Assembly (NCBI RefSeq): GCF_030699305.1
Contig: NZ_JAUYNB010000021.1
Location: 124,001-188,000, forward strand
Reading direction: 5' to 3'
Length of the DNA: 64,000 nt
From: Novosphingobium sp.
GTDB taxonomy: Bacteria; Pseudomonadota; Alphaproteobacteria; Sphingomonadales; Sphingomonadaceae
Part shown: one piece after another, positions 26,411 through 35,627 of the stretch
Layout of the letters: the number at the start of each line of letters is the position of its first letter
Numbering within the stretch: position 1 is the stretch's first letter
Notes under the pieces: generated by a model
The model's input: only the letters and a program-made list of their open reading frames with translations
What the model was told of the DNA's origin: nothing
Database searches by the model: none
Translations under genes and position numbers: made by a program

Positions 26411-27757
26411 ATGGCTGAGTTTGACTACGACCTGTTCGTGATTGGCGCCGGTTCGGGCGGGGTCCGGGCCAGCCGGATCGCCGCGTCGCACGGGGCGCGG
26501 GTGGCCGTGGCCGAGGAGTTTCGCGTCGGCGGTACCTGCGTGATCCGCGGCTGCGTCCCCAAGAAGCTGCTGGTTTACGGCTCGCACTTTGCCCATTCGC
26601 TGCACGATGCGGCCCAATACGGCTGGACCATCGAGGGCGCGAAGTTCGACTGGGCGACCTTGCGCGATTTCGTGGCGAGCGACGTCGACCGGCTGGAGCG
26701 GGCCTATACCTCGACCCTCAGCAACAACAACGTCGAGCATTTTGCCGAGCGCGCCGTCGTCACCGGGCCGAACACCGTGCGGTTGGCATCAGGGCGCGAG
26801 ATCACCGCCAGGATCATCCTGATCGCGGTCGGTGCGTGGCCGGTCATGCCGGAGATCGACGGGGCAGAGCACTGCATCACCTCGAACGAGGTGTTCCATC
26901 TGCCCGAATTGCCGAAGCGCGTGGTGATCCAGGGCGCGGGCTATATTGCGCTGGAATTCGCGGGCATTTTCAACGCGCTGGGCAGCGCGGTGACCGTGGT
27001 CAACCGCAGCGACAAGATCCTGCGCGGCTATGATCATGACCTGACCGAACGCTTGCTGCCGGTCCTCAAGGCGCGCGGGATCGAGTTTGCGTTCAACCAT
27101 CCGATCGAACAGGTCACCCGGCAGGATGATGGCACGCTGCTGGTCCGCACCTCCGGGGGCAAGCTGTTCGAAGCCGACGCGGTGATGGTGGCCACCGGCC
27201 GCCAGCCCAAGACCGCCGGGCTGGGGCTGGAAAGCGCCGGGGTGGAACTGGGGGCCACGGGCGAGGTTCCGGTCGATGAATACAACCAGTCCAGTTGCCC
27301 CAGCATCTATGCCGTGGGCGACGTGACCAACCGGGTGCAGCTGACCCCGGTGGCGATCCGCGAGGGCCATGCCTTTGCCGACACCGTGTTCGGCAAGACC
27401 CCGCGCACCACCGCATATGACCATATCCCCAGCGCCGTCTTCACGCAGCCGCCCATCGCCGCCGTCGGTCTGACCGAAGAACAGGCGCGGCTGGTGCATG
27501 GCCATGTGAAGGTGTTCAAGTCCGATTTCCGGCCGATGCAGAACATGTTCAGCCAGGTGGCCGAGCGCGGCTTTTACAAGCTGGTGGTCGCCCCCGATAC
27601 CGATGTGGTGCTGGGCGTGCACATGTTCGGCCCCGACGCGCCGGAAATCCTTCAGGCTGTAGCCATCGCAGTGAAGGCCGGGCTGACCAAGGCCCAGTTC
27701 GACGACACGGTCGCGCTGCATCCCTCGATGGCCGAGGAACTGGTGCTGATGCGCTAG
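26411..27757 (+). CDS. gor: Glutathione-disulphide reductase
   Basis: NADPH-dependent flavoenzyme reducing glutathione disulphide. The 448 residues show the FAD motif VIGAGSGGVRASRIAA, the redox disulphide in GGTCVIRGCVPKKLLVYGSH, the NAD(P)-binding VIQGAGYIALEFAGIFNALG, YAVGDVTNRVQLTPVAIREG, and the dimerisation-end catalytic VALHPSMAEELVLMR with the essential His-x-x-x-x-Glu. This pattern fits glutathione reductase rather than lipoamide dehydrogenase or mercuric reductase. ATG 26411 is six bases from AAGGAG; the ATG three bases earlier is also possible. The stop codon lies within the left arm of a 16-bp palindrome that extends toward the next gene. Confidence 0.93.
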   Translation: MAEFDYDLFVIGAGSGGVRASRIAASHGARVAVAEEFRVGGTCVIRGCVPKKLLVYGSHFAHSLHDAAQYGWTIEGAKFDWATLRDFVASDVDRLERAYTSTLSNNNVEHFAERAVVTGPNTVRLASGREITARIILIAVGAWPVMPEIDGAEHCITSNEVFHLPELPKRVVIQGAGYIALEFAGIFNALGSAVTVVNRSDKILRGYDHDLTERLLPVLKARGIEFAFNHPIEQVTRQDDGTLLVRTSGGKLFEADAVMVATGRQPKTAGLGLESAGVELGATGEVPVDEYNQSSCPSIYAVGDVTNRVQLTPVAIREGHAFADTVFGKTPRTTAYDHIPSAVFTQPPIAAVGLTEEQARLVHGHVKVFKSDFRPMQNMFSQVAERGFYKLVVAPDTDVVLGVHMFGPDAPEILQAVAIAVKAGLTKAQFDDTVALHPSMAEELVLMR

Positions 27758-27790
27758 CAATCAGGTTGCATTTAGCAACCTGATTGCTAG
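27754..27790. promoter_or_regulatory. Perfect 16-bp palindrome spanning the gor stop and SDR promoter
   Basis: Arms CTAGCAATCAGGTTGC (27754-27769) and GCAACCTGATTGCTAG (27775-27790) flank a five-base ATTTA spacer. No T-run follows, so it is a poor Rho-independent terminator. A -35-like TTGCAT (27766-27771) and -10-like TAGGTT (27788-27793), 16 bases apart, overlap it, which fits an operator for a dimeric repressor of the SDR gene. Confidence 0.6.
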
Positions 27791-27822
27791 GTTCTCCGCC
27801 GCGAACACAGGGGAGACTAGCG

Positions 27823-28545
27823 ATGCAGCTTTCGGGCAAGACCATACTTGTCACCGGCGGAACCGATGGGATCGGGGCGCAATTGATCCGCCAGCTTCGC
27901 AGCAAGGGTGCCACCGTGATCGCCCACGGACGGAACGCCGATCGCGTCGCCGCAGTCCGCGATGACGGGTTCGAGGTGATCCAGGCAGACCTTTCCACCC
28001 AGGCCGGGATCGATGCCGTGCTGGCCGGGGTGATGGGACGCCGGATCGATGCGCTGATCAACAATGCCGGGGCCGGTGCCGATCACGACTTTCGCGAAGG
28101 CGCGCCCGATCTGGCGGCTGCCGATGCGACGATCTTCCTCAACCTCAACGCTCCGATCCACCTGATCGCAGGGTTGATGCCAGAGCTGAAGTCGCGGGGG
28201 GAGGCGATGATCGTCAATGTTACATCGGGCCTTGCGATTGCTCCCCGCGCCGGTGGGCCGGTCTATTGCGCGACCAAGGCGGCGCTGCGGTCCTATTCGC
28301 AGGCGCTGCGCTACCAGTTGCAAGGCAGCGGCATCCACGTGCTGGAGGTGCTGCCGCCTGTGGTCGAAACCAAGCTCACCGCCGGACGCGGCAGCAGGAA
28401 GATGGCACCCGATGAATGTGCCCGGCAGATTGTCTCCGCGATGGAGCGCGACGCCGACGAGGCGAACATCGGTATTGTAAAGGTGCTGCAACTGGTCAAC
28501 TCAATCTCGCCCGCGCTGGCGCGCAAGATCATGATCCGGTTTTGA
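27823..28545 (+). CDS. Short-chain dehydrogenase/reductase (DltE-like)
   Basis: 240-residue classical SDR. The cofactor motif TGGTDGIG is at about residues 10-17, NNAGAG at about 81-86, the catalytic Ser in VNVTSGLAIAP and the YxxxK motif in VYCATKAALRS. HGRN after the second strand suggests NADP(H) preference. The substrate is unknown; this subgroup is often labelled DltE or SDR 'oxidoreductase' without proven role. ATG 27823 follows GGGGAGA. It is preceded by a perfect palindrome overlapping a likely promoter, so it is probably under specific control. A hairpin separates it from convergent pccR. Confidence 0.85.
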   Translation: MQLSGKTILVTGGTDGIGAQLIRQLRSKGATVIAHGRNADRVAAVRDDGFEVIQADLSTQAGIDAVLAGVMGRRIDALINNAGAGADHDFREGAPDLAAADATIFLNLNAPIHLIAGLMPELKSRGEAMIVNVTSGLAIAPRAGGPVYCATKAALRSYSQALRYQLQGSGIHVLEVLPPVVETKLTAGRGSRKMAPDECARQIVSAMERDADEANIGIVKVLQLVNSISPALARKIMIRF

Positions 28546-28568
28546 CGGGGAGGCGGCGATGGCCGTGC

Positions 28569-28590
28569 TTCCTCCCCCAAGGGGGAGGAA
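28569..28590. terminator. Hairpin between SDR and pccR
   Basis: TTCCTCCCCC (28569-28578) is complementary to GGGGGAGGAA (28581-28590). It ends two bases from the pccR stop codon, between convergent genes. It resembles the CTCCCC arms of repeat family C. Confidence 0.5.
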
Positions 28591-28591
28591 A

Positions 28592-29995
28592 TCAAGCCAA
28601 CCGGTACGGCACCACCCCGCGCTGGTCCGGATCGACCGTGATCGCCCGGTCGCTCGGCGGAAAGGCACGCTGGTCGCAGTCGGGGCGGGGGCAGATACGG
28701 CAGGATACGCCGATCCGGGTGGCGGCGCGGGGGCTGGTCAGGTCCAGCCCGTCGGCATAGACGAACTCGGCGGCGTGTTCCGCCTCGCACCCCAGCGCCA
28801 CGGCATAGCGGCGCGGCGCGCGGTCGTAGGAGCCGGACGGCTTCACCAGCCCCTTGGCCATCGAGACATAGCGGACCCCGTCGGGTGTTTCGGCCAACTG
28901 CACCAGAATGCGGTCAGGGATCGCGACGGCTTCATGCACGATCCACAGCGGGCAGGCCCCGCCGAACCGGGCGAATTGCAGGCGCGTGGCGGAGTGGCGC
29001 TTGGTGATGTTCCCGGCCATGTCGACCCGGCAGAAGAAGAACGGCACGCCGCGCGCTTCCTCGCGCTGGAGGGTCGAGAGGCGGTGGCAGGCCTGTTCAA
29101 AGCTGGTGCCGAAGGCCTGTGCTAGCCGGTCGATGTCATGGCGCACGGCCCGCGCCTCGGTCCGGAACCGGCGATAGGGCATCAGCAGCGCGCCCGCGGC
29201 ATAGTTGCACAGCCCCACAAACAGCAGTTGCCGCGATGCCGCGCTGTTCAGCCGCGCGCCTTCGATCACGGTGGAGATTTCGTCTTTCAGGGCGAGCGCG
29301 GCGAGCTGGTGCGCCAGTTGAAAGCGGCGGCTTTCGGCGGGCTGGCTGGGATCGATGGTCAGGTGGCCCATTTCCGCATCGAAACTGCGCAGGCCATGGT
29401 TTAACTCATAGACCAGTGAAATGGACAGCGCGTCGCGCAAATACGCCTCCAGCGCGGGGGTATCGGGGGTGAGCGCACGGCCGGAGAGCGTCCCCGCCAG
29501 CGCCTCCGCCGCGCGGTCCAGGCTGTCGACATAGTTGTTCGCAAAGTGGAACCAGTCGCGCACGTCCTCCCACGGCAGGCGCGCGATCCCGCCGGTTTCG
29601 GAAGACAGCGCCTCGTCCACCATCTGCAACCGCTGGCCGGTGCGGCGATAGGCCTCGTGCAGCGCGATGAAGCGTTCGGCCAGCAGCGGTTGCTGCTCGG
29701 CAAAGCGGGCCAGCTGAGCGGCGTCCATCGGCTCGGCGAACAGCGGATCGGCATTGGCTTCGCGCAGCGCGGCAAGGCGGTTTTCGGTGTCGCCCGCGCC
29801 GATTTCCCGCCAGTCGAGCGGGAAGGACTGGCTCAGCCGTTCGACCAGCGCGGGGGTCAGCGGGCGGTCGTCGTTTTCCAGCTGCGAGAGGTAGGACGGA
29901 CTGATCCCCAGCCGCTCGGCCAGCTCCGCCTGCTTGAGCGCACGTTCGGCGCGGATCGCGCGCAGCTGGGTTCCGGCAAAGATACGGCGTGACAT
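28592..29995 (-). CDS. pccR: Short-chain fatty acyl-CoA regulator of the propionate operon (ScfR/PccR type)
   Basis: 467-residue transcription factor. The N-terminal XRE helix-turn-helix (about 8-65) contains [21 protein letters not shown] middle IrrE/ImmA-like region (about 160-300) includes [19 protein letters not shown], without the usual HExxH zinc motif. The C-terminal domain (about 300-467) has several cysteines, [16 protein letters not shown] among them, and is characteristic of the ScfR family. Known ScfR proteins sense acyl-CoA and control short-chain acyl-CoA catabolism; PccR of Rhodobacter sphaeroides activates pccB. Divergence from pccB and three TTTGCAA boxes in the gap fit that role. 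The promoter position predicts a nearly leaderless transcript. Confidence 0.9.
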   Translation of the reverse strand: MSRRIFAGTQLRAIRAERALKQAELAERLGISPSYLSQLENDDRPLTPALVERLSQSFPLDWREIGAGDTENRLAALREANADPLFAEPMDAAQLARFAEQQPLLAERFIALHEAYRRTGQRLQMVDEALSSETGGIARLPWEDVRDWFHFANNYVDSLDRAAEALAGTLSGRALTPDTPALEAYLRDALSISLVYELNHGLRSFDAEMGHLTIDPSQPAESRRFQLAHQLAALALKDEISTVIEGARLNSAASRQLLFVGLCNYAAGALLMPYRRFRTEARAVRHDIDRLAQAFGTSFEQACHRLSTLQREEARGVPFFFCRVDMAGNITKRHSATRLQFARFGGACPLWIVHEAVAIPDRILVQLAETPDGVRYVSMAKGLVKPSGSYDRAPRRYAVALGCEAEHAAEFVYADGLDLTSPRAATRIGVSCRICPRPDCDQRAFPPSDRAITVDPDQRGVVPYRLA

Positions 29996-30004
29996 GACGG
30001 CGCC

Positions 30005-30042
30005 ATTCTACTTTGCAAACTGTGGCTTTGCAACTTTGCAAA
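30005..30042. promoter_or_regulatory. pccR promoter and three PccR-type boxes
   Basis: Boxes: TTTGCAAA at 30012-30019, TTTGCAAC at 30027-30034 and TTTGCAAA at 30035-30042. From memory, PccR of Rhodobacter binds TTTGCAAA pairs. Read leftward, TTGCAA (30033-30028) and TAGAAT (30010-30005) are 17 bases apart and form a good pccR promoter lying between and within the boxes, suggesting autoregulation plus control of pccB. Confidence 0.78.
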
Positions 30043-30112
30043 TTCACATTGGACATTGCCCCGTGCCGCGCGCAAGGGAAATGCTCTGAAGATTACCGGG
30101 ACGGGGAAGATC

Positions 30113-31645
30113 ATGTCCGCAAATATCGCCGAAATGGAAAAGCGCCGTGCTGCCGCCCGGATGGGTGGCGGGCAAAAGCGCATCGACGCGCAGCACGCCA
30201 AGGGCAAGCTGACCGCGCGTGAACGGCTGGAAATCCTGCTCGACGAAGACAGCTTCGAAGAAACGGACATGTATGTCGAACACAACTGCGTCGATTTCGG
30301 GATGCCCGAAACGACCATTCCGGGTGACGGCGTGGTGACCGGCAGCGGCACGATCAACGGCCGTCTGGTCTATGTCTTCGCGCAGGACTTCACCGTGTTC
30401 GGCGGGGCCGTGTCGGAACGCCATGCGATGAAGATCTGCAAGGTGATGGACAACGCCATGAAAGTTGGCGCGCCGGTCATCGGCCTCAACGACAGCGGCG
30501 GCGCGCGCATTCAGGAAGGCGTGGCGTCGCTGGGCGGCTATGCCGAAATCTTCCAGCGCAACGTGCTGGCCAGCGGCGTGGTGCCGCAGCTGTCGCTGAT
30601 CATGGGTCCATGCGCGGGCGGGGCGGTCTACAGCCCGGCGATGACCGACTTCATCTTCATGGTGAAGGACAGCAGCTATATGTTCGTGACCGGGCCGGAC
30701 GTGGTCAAGACGGTGACGAACGAGATTGTCACGCAGGAGGAACTGGGCGGTGCGGTCACGCACACCACCAAGACCTCGGTCGCCGACCTTGCGCTGGAAA
30801 ACGATATCGAGGCGCTGCTGACGGCGCGCGATTTCTTTGATTTCCTGCCGCTCAACAACCGCGAAGATGCGCCCCTGCGGCCGACGGCGGATACCTGGGA
30901 CCGGCTGGAAGAAAGCCTCGACACGCTGATCCCGGCCAGCGCCAACCAGCCCTATGATATGCACGAAGTGCTGCGCAAGGTGCTGGACGAAGGCGAATTC
31001 TTTGAAGTGCAGCCCGCCCATGCCGGCAATATCCTGTGCGGGTTCGGCCGGATCGAAGGGCGCACGGTGGGCGTGGTGGCCAACCAGCCGATGGTGCTGG
31101 CGGGCGTGCTCGATATCAACTCATCGAAGAAGGCCGCGCGGTTCGTGCGGTTCTGCGATGCGTTCAACATCCCGATCCTGACGTTCGTCGACGTTCCCGG
31201 CTTCCTGCCCGGCACCGCACAGGAGCATAACGGCATCATCAAGCACGGCGCGAAGCTGCTGTTCGCCTATGCCGAGGCGACCGTGCCGAAGATCACCGTC
31301 ATCACCCGCAAGGCCTATGGCGGCGCGTATGACGTGATGGCCTCCAAGCACCTCCGCGGCGACCTCAACTACGCCTGGCCGACGGCCGAAATCGCGGTGA
31401 TGGGCGCGAAGGGCGCGGTGGAAATCATCTTCCGCTCGGACATTGGCGATCCCGACAAGATCGCGGAACGCACCAAGGAATACGAAGACCGCTTCGCCAA
31501 CCCCTTCGTGGCGGCGAGCAAGGGCTTCATCGACGAGGTGATCCACCCGCACTCAACGCGGCGGCGGATTGCCTTGGGGCTGAGGAAGCTGCGGAACAAG
31601 AGTTTGGAAAACCCGTGGAAGAAGCATGATAACATTCCGCTGTGA
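30113..31645 (+). CDS. pccB: Propionyl-CoA carboxylase, beta (carboxyltransferase) subunit
   Basis: Transfers CO2 from carboxybiotin to propionyl-CoA, making (S)-methylmalonyl-CoA. The 510-residue protein begins [20 protein letters not shown] and has both halves of the carboxyltransferase fold: [20 protein letters not shown] with [20 protein letters not shown], and [20 protein letters not shown] with [21 protein letters not shown] 30113, after GGGGAAGA, is preferred to the in-frame ATG-like start at 30056, which would overlap the regulatory region. It is first of a rightward operon reaching pccA and is controlled by divergent pccR (inference from boxes and known homologues). Confidence 0.96.
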   Translation: MSANIAEMEKRRAAARMGGGQKRIDAQHAKGKLTARERLEILLDEDSFEETDMYVEHNCVDFGMPETTIPGDGVVTGSGTINGRLVYVFAQDFTVFGGAVSERHAMKICKVMDNAMKVGAPVIGLNDSGGARIQEGVASLGGYAEIFQRNVLASGVVPQLSLIMGPCAGGAVYSPAMTDFIFMVKDSSYMFVTGPDVVKTVTNEIVTQEELGGAVTHTTKTSVADLALENDIEALLTARDFFDFLPLNNREDAPLRPTADTWDRLEESLDTLIPASANQPYDMHEVLRKVLDEGEFFEVQPAHAGNILCGFGRIEGRTVGVVANQPMVLAGVLDINSSKKAARFVRFCDAFNIPILTFVDVPGFLPGTAQEHNGIIKHGAKLLFAYAEATVPKITVITRKAYGGAYDVMASKHLRGDLNYAWPTAEIAVMGAKGAVEIIFRSDIGDPDKIAERTKEYEDRFANPFVAASKGFIDEVIHPHSTRRRIALGLRKLRNKSLENPWKKHDNIPL

Positions 31646-31656
31646 GGGGGGAACCG

Positions 31657-31695
31657 ATGAAACTCCGCCGTTTCAAACACATCGGCGTGGCGACG
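31657..31695 (+). pseudogene. Decayed copy of the 5' end of mce
   Basis: Thirty-nine bases coding MKLRRFKHIGVAT match the first 39 bases of the downstream epimerase gene (MKLGRLNHIGVAT) at 32 positions. After that the frame runs directly into a palindromic repeat. It looks like the start of an epimerase gene cut off by repeat insertion, with the intact copy beginning again after the repeat. Confidence 0.7.
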
Positions 31696-31845
31696 CTGCC
31701 TAAGCCCCTCCCCGCCGGGGAGGGGTTGGGGTGGGGGTTCGCCGCTGCGCTCCACTTGCACCGCCGAACCCCCACCCCGCTGCGACTAGGCAGCAAGCTG
31801 CCAAGTCTCGCTGCCCCTCCCCTGAAGGGTAGGGGGAATGGAGAA
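31696..31845. repeat. Palindromic repeat, family C, copy 1
   Basis: CCCCTCCCCGCCGGGGAGGGG hairpin core on the left (shown at 31704-31724) and CCCCTCCCCTGAAGGGTAGGG-type arm on the right. Between them is a further inverted pair (GGGGTGGGGGTTCG / CGAACCCCCACCCC) and the segment TGCGACTAGGCAGCAAGC. It fills the gap between the truncated and intact epimerase starts and resembles the element at 33204-33331. Confidence 0.8.
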
Positions 31846-31850
31846 GATCA

Positions 31851-32291
31851 ATGAAACTCGGCCGTTTGAACCACATCGGGGTCGCAACCCCCTCCATCGC
31901 GGACTCCATCGTGTTCTACCGCGACGTCATGGGCGCGACGAAGATCCATGAGCCGTTCGACCTGCCCGATCAGGGCGTGAAGGTGTGCTTCGTCGATACT
32001 CCCGGTGCCGATGGCGCACTGAACGGCACGCAGATCGAGCTGATCGAGCCGCTGCCGGGCAACACCTCGATCCAGAGCTTCCTCGACAAGAACCCGGCGG
32101 GCGGGCAGCATCACATGTGCTATGAAGTGCCCGACATTCACGCCGCCAAGGCCGAGTTCGAGGCCATGGGCAAGCGCGTGCTGGGCGAACCCCGGATCGG
32201 CGCGCACGGCACGCTGATCTTCTTTGTCCACCCGCGCGACATGCAGGGTGTGCTGACCGAAATCATGGAAACACCGAAAGAGGCGCACTGA
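31851..32291 (+). CDS. mce: Methylmalonyl-CoA epimerase
   Basis: Converts (S)- to (R)-methylmalonyl-CoA, linking propionyl-CoA carboxylase to the mutase. The 146-residue VOC (glyoxalase-fold) protein has the metal-ligand pattern of the family: His8 in LNHIGVATPSI, His in GGQHHMCYEVPDI, and Glu in LTEIMETP with TLIFFVHPRD. Length is normal. ATG 31851 follows a GGAGAAGA ribosome-binding site that lies at the end of the upstream repeat. Second true gene of the propionate operon. Confidence 0.95.
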   Translation: MKLGRLNHIGVATPSIADSIVFYRDVMGATKIHEPFDLPDQGVKVCFVDTPGADGALNGTQIELIEPLPGNTSIQSFLDKNPAGGQHHMCYEVPDIHAAKAEFEAMGKRVLGEPRIGAHGTLIFFVHPRDMQGVLTEIMETPKEAH

Positions 32292-32305
32292 TGCCTTGCA
32301 ACCCC

Positions 32306-32395
32306 GTCATGCTGAACTTGTTTCAGCTTCCATCGTGCCGTCCGGCACTGGTGGGGCGGGCCGAGAAATGGACCCTGAAACAAGTTCAGGGTGAC
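32306..32395. repeat. Palindromic repeat, family A, copy 2
   Basis: Left arm 32306-32333 (CTGAACTTGTTTCAG core) and right arm 32368-32395. The right arm is identical to that at 26228-26255. It fills nearly all of the mce-hydratase gap. Confidence 0.9.
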
Positions 32396-32415
32396 GAAAA
32401 CGGAGAGAACCGCCT

Positions 32416-33198
32416 GTGACCTACGAAACGATCACCGTCGACGTAACTGACGCCATCGCCACGATCACTCTGAGCCGGCCTGAGCGCATGAATGCGTGCA
32501 GCCTCGACATGGCGGGCGAAATCAATGACGCGCTGTCGATGATGGAAGGCGCGCGGGCGCTGATCATCACCGGGGCGGGGCGCGGCTTTTGTTCCGGCGC
32601 GGACCTTTCGGCGCGCGGTGAGCGGTCGATTTCGGGCGGTGAGGGCAGCTACATCGCGCTGACCCGCCACTACAACCCGTTGATGATGAGCCTCGCGCGG
32701 CTGAACATGCCGATCATCACCGCCGTCAACGGCGCGGCGGCGGGCGTGGGCTGTTCCATCGGCCTGTGCGGCGATTTCGTGATCGCGGGGCGCAGCGGCT
32801 ATTTCCTGCAGGCCTTCGTCAACATCGGTCTTGTGCCCGATGGCGGCGCCAGCTGGATGCTGCCGCGCATGGTGGGCAAGGCCCGCGCGACCGAAATGAT
32901 GATGCTGGGCGAAAAGATCAGCGCGGAAAAGGCGGCTGACTGGGGCCTGATCTACAAGATGGTGGAAGACGAGGTGCTGCAGGACGAAGCCCGCGCGCTG
33001 GCCACCCGCCTCGCGAACGGGCCGACGGTGGCTTATGCCGTGATGCGCAAGAACATCCTGACCGCGCTGGAAAACAGCTATTCCGAACAGCTGCTGGCCG
33101 AAGCCGAAGGGCAGCGCATCGCGGGCGGCACCGCCGATGCGATGGAAGGCGGGCTGGCCTTCCTCGAAAAGCGCAAGCCCAACTTCCAGGGCAAGTAA
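32416..33198 (+). CDS. Enoyl-CoA hydratase/isomerase family protein
   Basis: 260-residue crotonase-fold protein. The CoA-binding and oxyanion region reads ALIITGAGRGFCSGADLSARG, and the second signature is ITAVNGAAAGVGCSIGLCGD followed by FVNIGLVPDGGASWMLPRMV. Conserved Asp in LVPDGG is typical of PaaG-type hydratases/isomerases, and a second acidic residue in the first turn is not obvious. Position inside the propionate operon suggests it helps shorten odd-chain or branched acyl-CoA to propionyl-CoA (inference). The GTG start at 32416 follows CGGAGAG; no ATG fits. Confidence 0.88.
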   Translation: MTYETITVDVTDAIATITLSRPERMNACSLDMAGEINDALSMMEGARALIITGAGRGFCSGADLSARGERSISGGEGSYIALTRHYNPLMMSLARLNMPIITAVNGAAAGVGCSIGLCGDFVIAGRSGYFLQAFVNIGLVPDGGASWMLPRMVGKARATEMMMLGEKISAEKAADWGLIYKMVEDEVLQDEARALATRLANGPTVAYAVMRKNILTALENSYSEQLLAEAEGQRIAGGTADAMEGGLAFLEKRKPNFQGK

Positions 33199-33203
33199 TA
33201 ACT

Positions 33204-33331
33204 GGCCCTCTCCCCCGTGGGGGAGAGGGTTGGGAGAGGGGCTGGGCGCATTCCCCCCTCTCCAACTGCGGCTAGCCGGTAAACCGGCAAGCCTTCGTAT
33301 CCTCTGCCCCCCGCACGGGGTGAGAGGGCAA
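33204..33331. repeat. Palindromic repeat, family C, copy 2
   Basis: CCCTCTCCCCC/GGGGGAGAGGG hairpin at the left, GCGGCTAGCCGGTAAACCGG in the middle and CCCCGCACGGGG near the right end. Its layout parallels the element at 31696-31845. It occupies the gap before the mutase gene. Confidence 0.78.
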
Positions 33332-33342
33332 TGAGGTGAGAC

Positions 33343-35463
33343 ATGGCAAAGATCGAAGACTGGCAGGCCGCGGCGGCGAAAGAGGTCAAGGGCAAGGACC
33401 TGACCTGGAATACCCCCGAAGGCATCGCGGTAAAGCCGCTCTACACGGCGGATGACGTGAAGGCCGATCCCGGCCTGCCGGGCTTCGCGCCGTTCACGCG
33501 GGGCGTGCGCGCATCGATGTATGCGGGCCGTCCGTGGACGATCCGCCAGTATGCGGGTTTTTCCACTGCCGAGGAATCGAACGCGTTCTATCGCCGCAAT
33601 CTGGCGGCGGGGCAAAAGGGCCTGTCGGTGGCGTTCGATCTGGCCACCCACCGCGGCTATGACAGCGATCACCCGCGCGTGGTGGGCGACGTTGGCAAGG
33701 CGGGCGTGGCCATCGACAGCGTCGAGGACATGAAGATCCTGTTCGACGGAATCCCGCTCGACAAGATGTCGGTATCCATGACCATGAACGGCGCGGTGAT
33801 CCCGATCCTGGCGTTCTTCATCGTCGCGGGCGAGGAGCAGGGCGTTCCGACCGAACAGCTCGACGGGACCATCCAGAACGACATCCTCAAGGAGTTCATG
33901 GTCCGCAACACCTACATCTATCCGCCCGAACCCAGCATGCGGATCATTTCGGACATCTTCGGATATACCAGCGCGAAAATGCCGAAATTCAACTCGATCT
34001 CGATTTCCGGCTATCACATGCAGGAAGCCGGGGCGACGCAGGTGCAGGAACTGGCCTTCACCATCGCCGACGGCATGGAATACGTGAAGTACGGCGTCGC
34101 CAGCGGGCTGGACATCGACAAGTTCGCGGGCCGCCTGAGCTTCTTCTTCGCCATCGGCATGAACTTCTTCATGGAAGTGGCCAAGCTGCGCGCGGCGCGC
34201 GTGTTGTGGCACCGGGTGATGACCAAACTGGGCGCGCAGGACGAACGCAGCAAGATGCTGCGCACCCACTGCCAGACCTCCGGCGTGTCGCTGCAGGAGC
34301 AGGACCCCTATAACAACGTCATCCGCACCACGATCGAGGCGATGGCCGCGATGCTGGGCGGCACCCAGTCGCTCCACACCAATGCGCTGGACGAAGCGAT
34401 CGCGCTGCCGACCGACTTTTCCGCGCGCATCGCCCGCAACACCCAGATCGTGATCCAGGAAGAAACGGGCATGTGCAACGTGGTCGATCCGCTGGGCGGG
34501 TCGTACTACATCGAAAGCCTGACCCAGGAACTGGTCGACAAGGCGTGGGAAATCATCGAGCGCGTCGAAGCCGAAGGCGGCATGGCCAAGGCCGTGGCTG
34601 CTGGCTGGCCCAAGGCGATGATCGAGGAAGCCGCTGCTGGCCGTCAGGCACGGGTGGACAAGGCCGAGGACGTGATCGTCGGCGTCAACAAGTATCGCCT
34701 CGCATCCGAAGACCACCTCGATACGCTGGAAGTCGATAACGTCGCGGTGCGCGAAGGGCAGATCGCCCGCCTGAAAACCACCCGCGCCAACCGCGACGAG
34801 GCCAAATGCCGCGCCGCGCTGGCCGCGCTGACCGAAGGTGCGAAAGGCGGCGGCAACCTGCTCGAACTCGCCGTCGATGCCGCGCGCGAACGCGCCACGC
34901 TGGGCGAAATCTCTGACGCGATGGAGGTCGTGTTCGGCCGCTATGGCACACAGCCGGTGCCGGTGAAGGGCATCTATGGCAGCGCTTACGAGTTCGATCA
35001 GCGCTGGGCGCAAGTGACCGACGGGGTTGAGGCTGTGTCTCGCCGTCTGGGCCGCAAGCCGCGCATGCTGGTCGCCAAGATGGGCCAGGACGGCCACGAT
35101 CGCGGCGCGAACGTGATTGCCAGCGCGTTCTCCGACATGGGCTTTGACGTCACCAGCGGGCCGCTGTTCCAGACGCCGGAAGAAGCGGCGAAGCTGGCGC
35201 TGGAAGCCGATGTCGACGCGGTCGGTGCCTCGTCGCTCGCCGCCGGACACAAGACGCTGATCCCCGAACTCATCGGCCACCTGAAAGCCGCTGGCCGCGC
35301 CGACATCAAGGTCGTCGCAGGCGGCGTGATCCCGCCGCAGGACTATGACTTCCTGCGCGAGGCTGGGGTGCAGGGCATCTATGGTCCGGGGTCCAACGTG
35401 GTCGAATGCGCGGCGGATATGCTGCGCCTGCTGGGCCACAACATGCCGCCGCTGGAGGGGTGA
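33343..35463 (+). CDS. scpA: Methylmalonyl-CoA mutase
   Basis: Adenosylcobalamin-dependent enzyme isomerising (R)-methylmalonyl-CoA to succinyl-CoA. The 706-residue protein has the substrate-binding TIM barrel (about 1-550: [58 protein letters not shown]) and the cobalamin-binding domain (about 570-706: [20 protein letters not shown] with the cobalt-ligating His). It corresponds to the large, self-sufficient subunit; no small subunit or MeaB-like chaperone gene is present in the window. It follows the hydratase gene and precedes a small membrane-protein gene and pccA. Confidence 0.97.
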   Translation: MAKIEDWQAAAAKEVKGKDLTWNTPEGIAVKPLYTADDVKADPGLPGFAPFTRGVRASMYAGRPWTIRQYAGFSTAEESNAFYRRNLAAGQKGLSVAFDLATHRGYDSDHPRVVGDVGKAGVAIDSVEDMKILFDGIPLDKMSVSMTMNGAVIPILAFFIVAGEEQGVPTEQLDGTIQNDILKEFMVRNTYIYPPEPSMRIISDIFGYTSAKMPKFNSISISGYHMQEAGATQVQELAFTIADGMEYVKYGVASGLDIDKFAGRLSFFFAIGMNFFMEVAKLRAARVLWHRVMTKLGAQDERSKMLRTHCQTSGVSLQEQDPYNNVIRTTIEAMAAMLGGTQSLHTNALDEAIALPTDFSARIARNTQIVIQEETGMCNVVDPLGGSYYIESLTQELVDKAWEIIERVEAEGGMAKAVAAGWPKAMIEEAAAGRQARVDKAEDVIVGVNKYRLASEDHLDTLEVDNVAVREGQIARLKTTRANRDEAKCRAALAALTEGAKGGGNLLELAVDAARERATLGEISDAMEVVFGRYGTQPVPVKGIYGSAYEFDQRWAQVTDGVEAVSRRLGRKPRMLVAKMGQDGHDRGANVIASAFSDMGFDVTSGPLFQTPEEAAKLALEADVDAVGASSLAAGHKTLIPELIGHLKAAGRADIKVVAGGVIPPQDYDFLREAGVQGIYGPGSNVVECAADMLRLLGHNMPPLEG

Positions 35464-35486
35464 CTTCGTGACCCTTAACCGCTCCC

Positions 35487-35589
35487 GTCGCCCCGGACTT
35501 GATCCGGGGCTGGGCTTTCCTTCTGCAACGCTGTGTTCGCTCGCGGCGTCGGAAAAGGCAGCCCAACCCCGGGTCAAGCCCGGGGTGAC
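35487..35589. repeat. Palindromic repeat, family B, copy 1
   Basis: Arms around CCCCGGACTTGATCCGGGG (left) and CCCCGGGTCAAGCCCGGGG (right), flanked by GGAAAG-type complementary ends. Related arms occur at 39194-39280 and 58295-58325. It lies in the mutase-membrane protein gap, directly before a family A copy. Confidence 0.85.
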
Positions 35590-35627
35590 GATGAAGGTTA
35601 GGGCTGATGCGGCCGTTACGCGATCCC

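Noticed and set aside
32386..35577. Very long leftward open frame (over 1000 codons) opposite the mutase and hydratase genes
   Set aside because: It is a GC-driven shadow of pccB-operon genes; its translation is His/Arg/Gln-rich with no domain, and it runs through the repeats.
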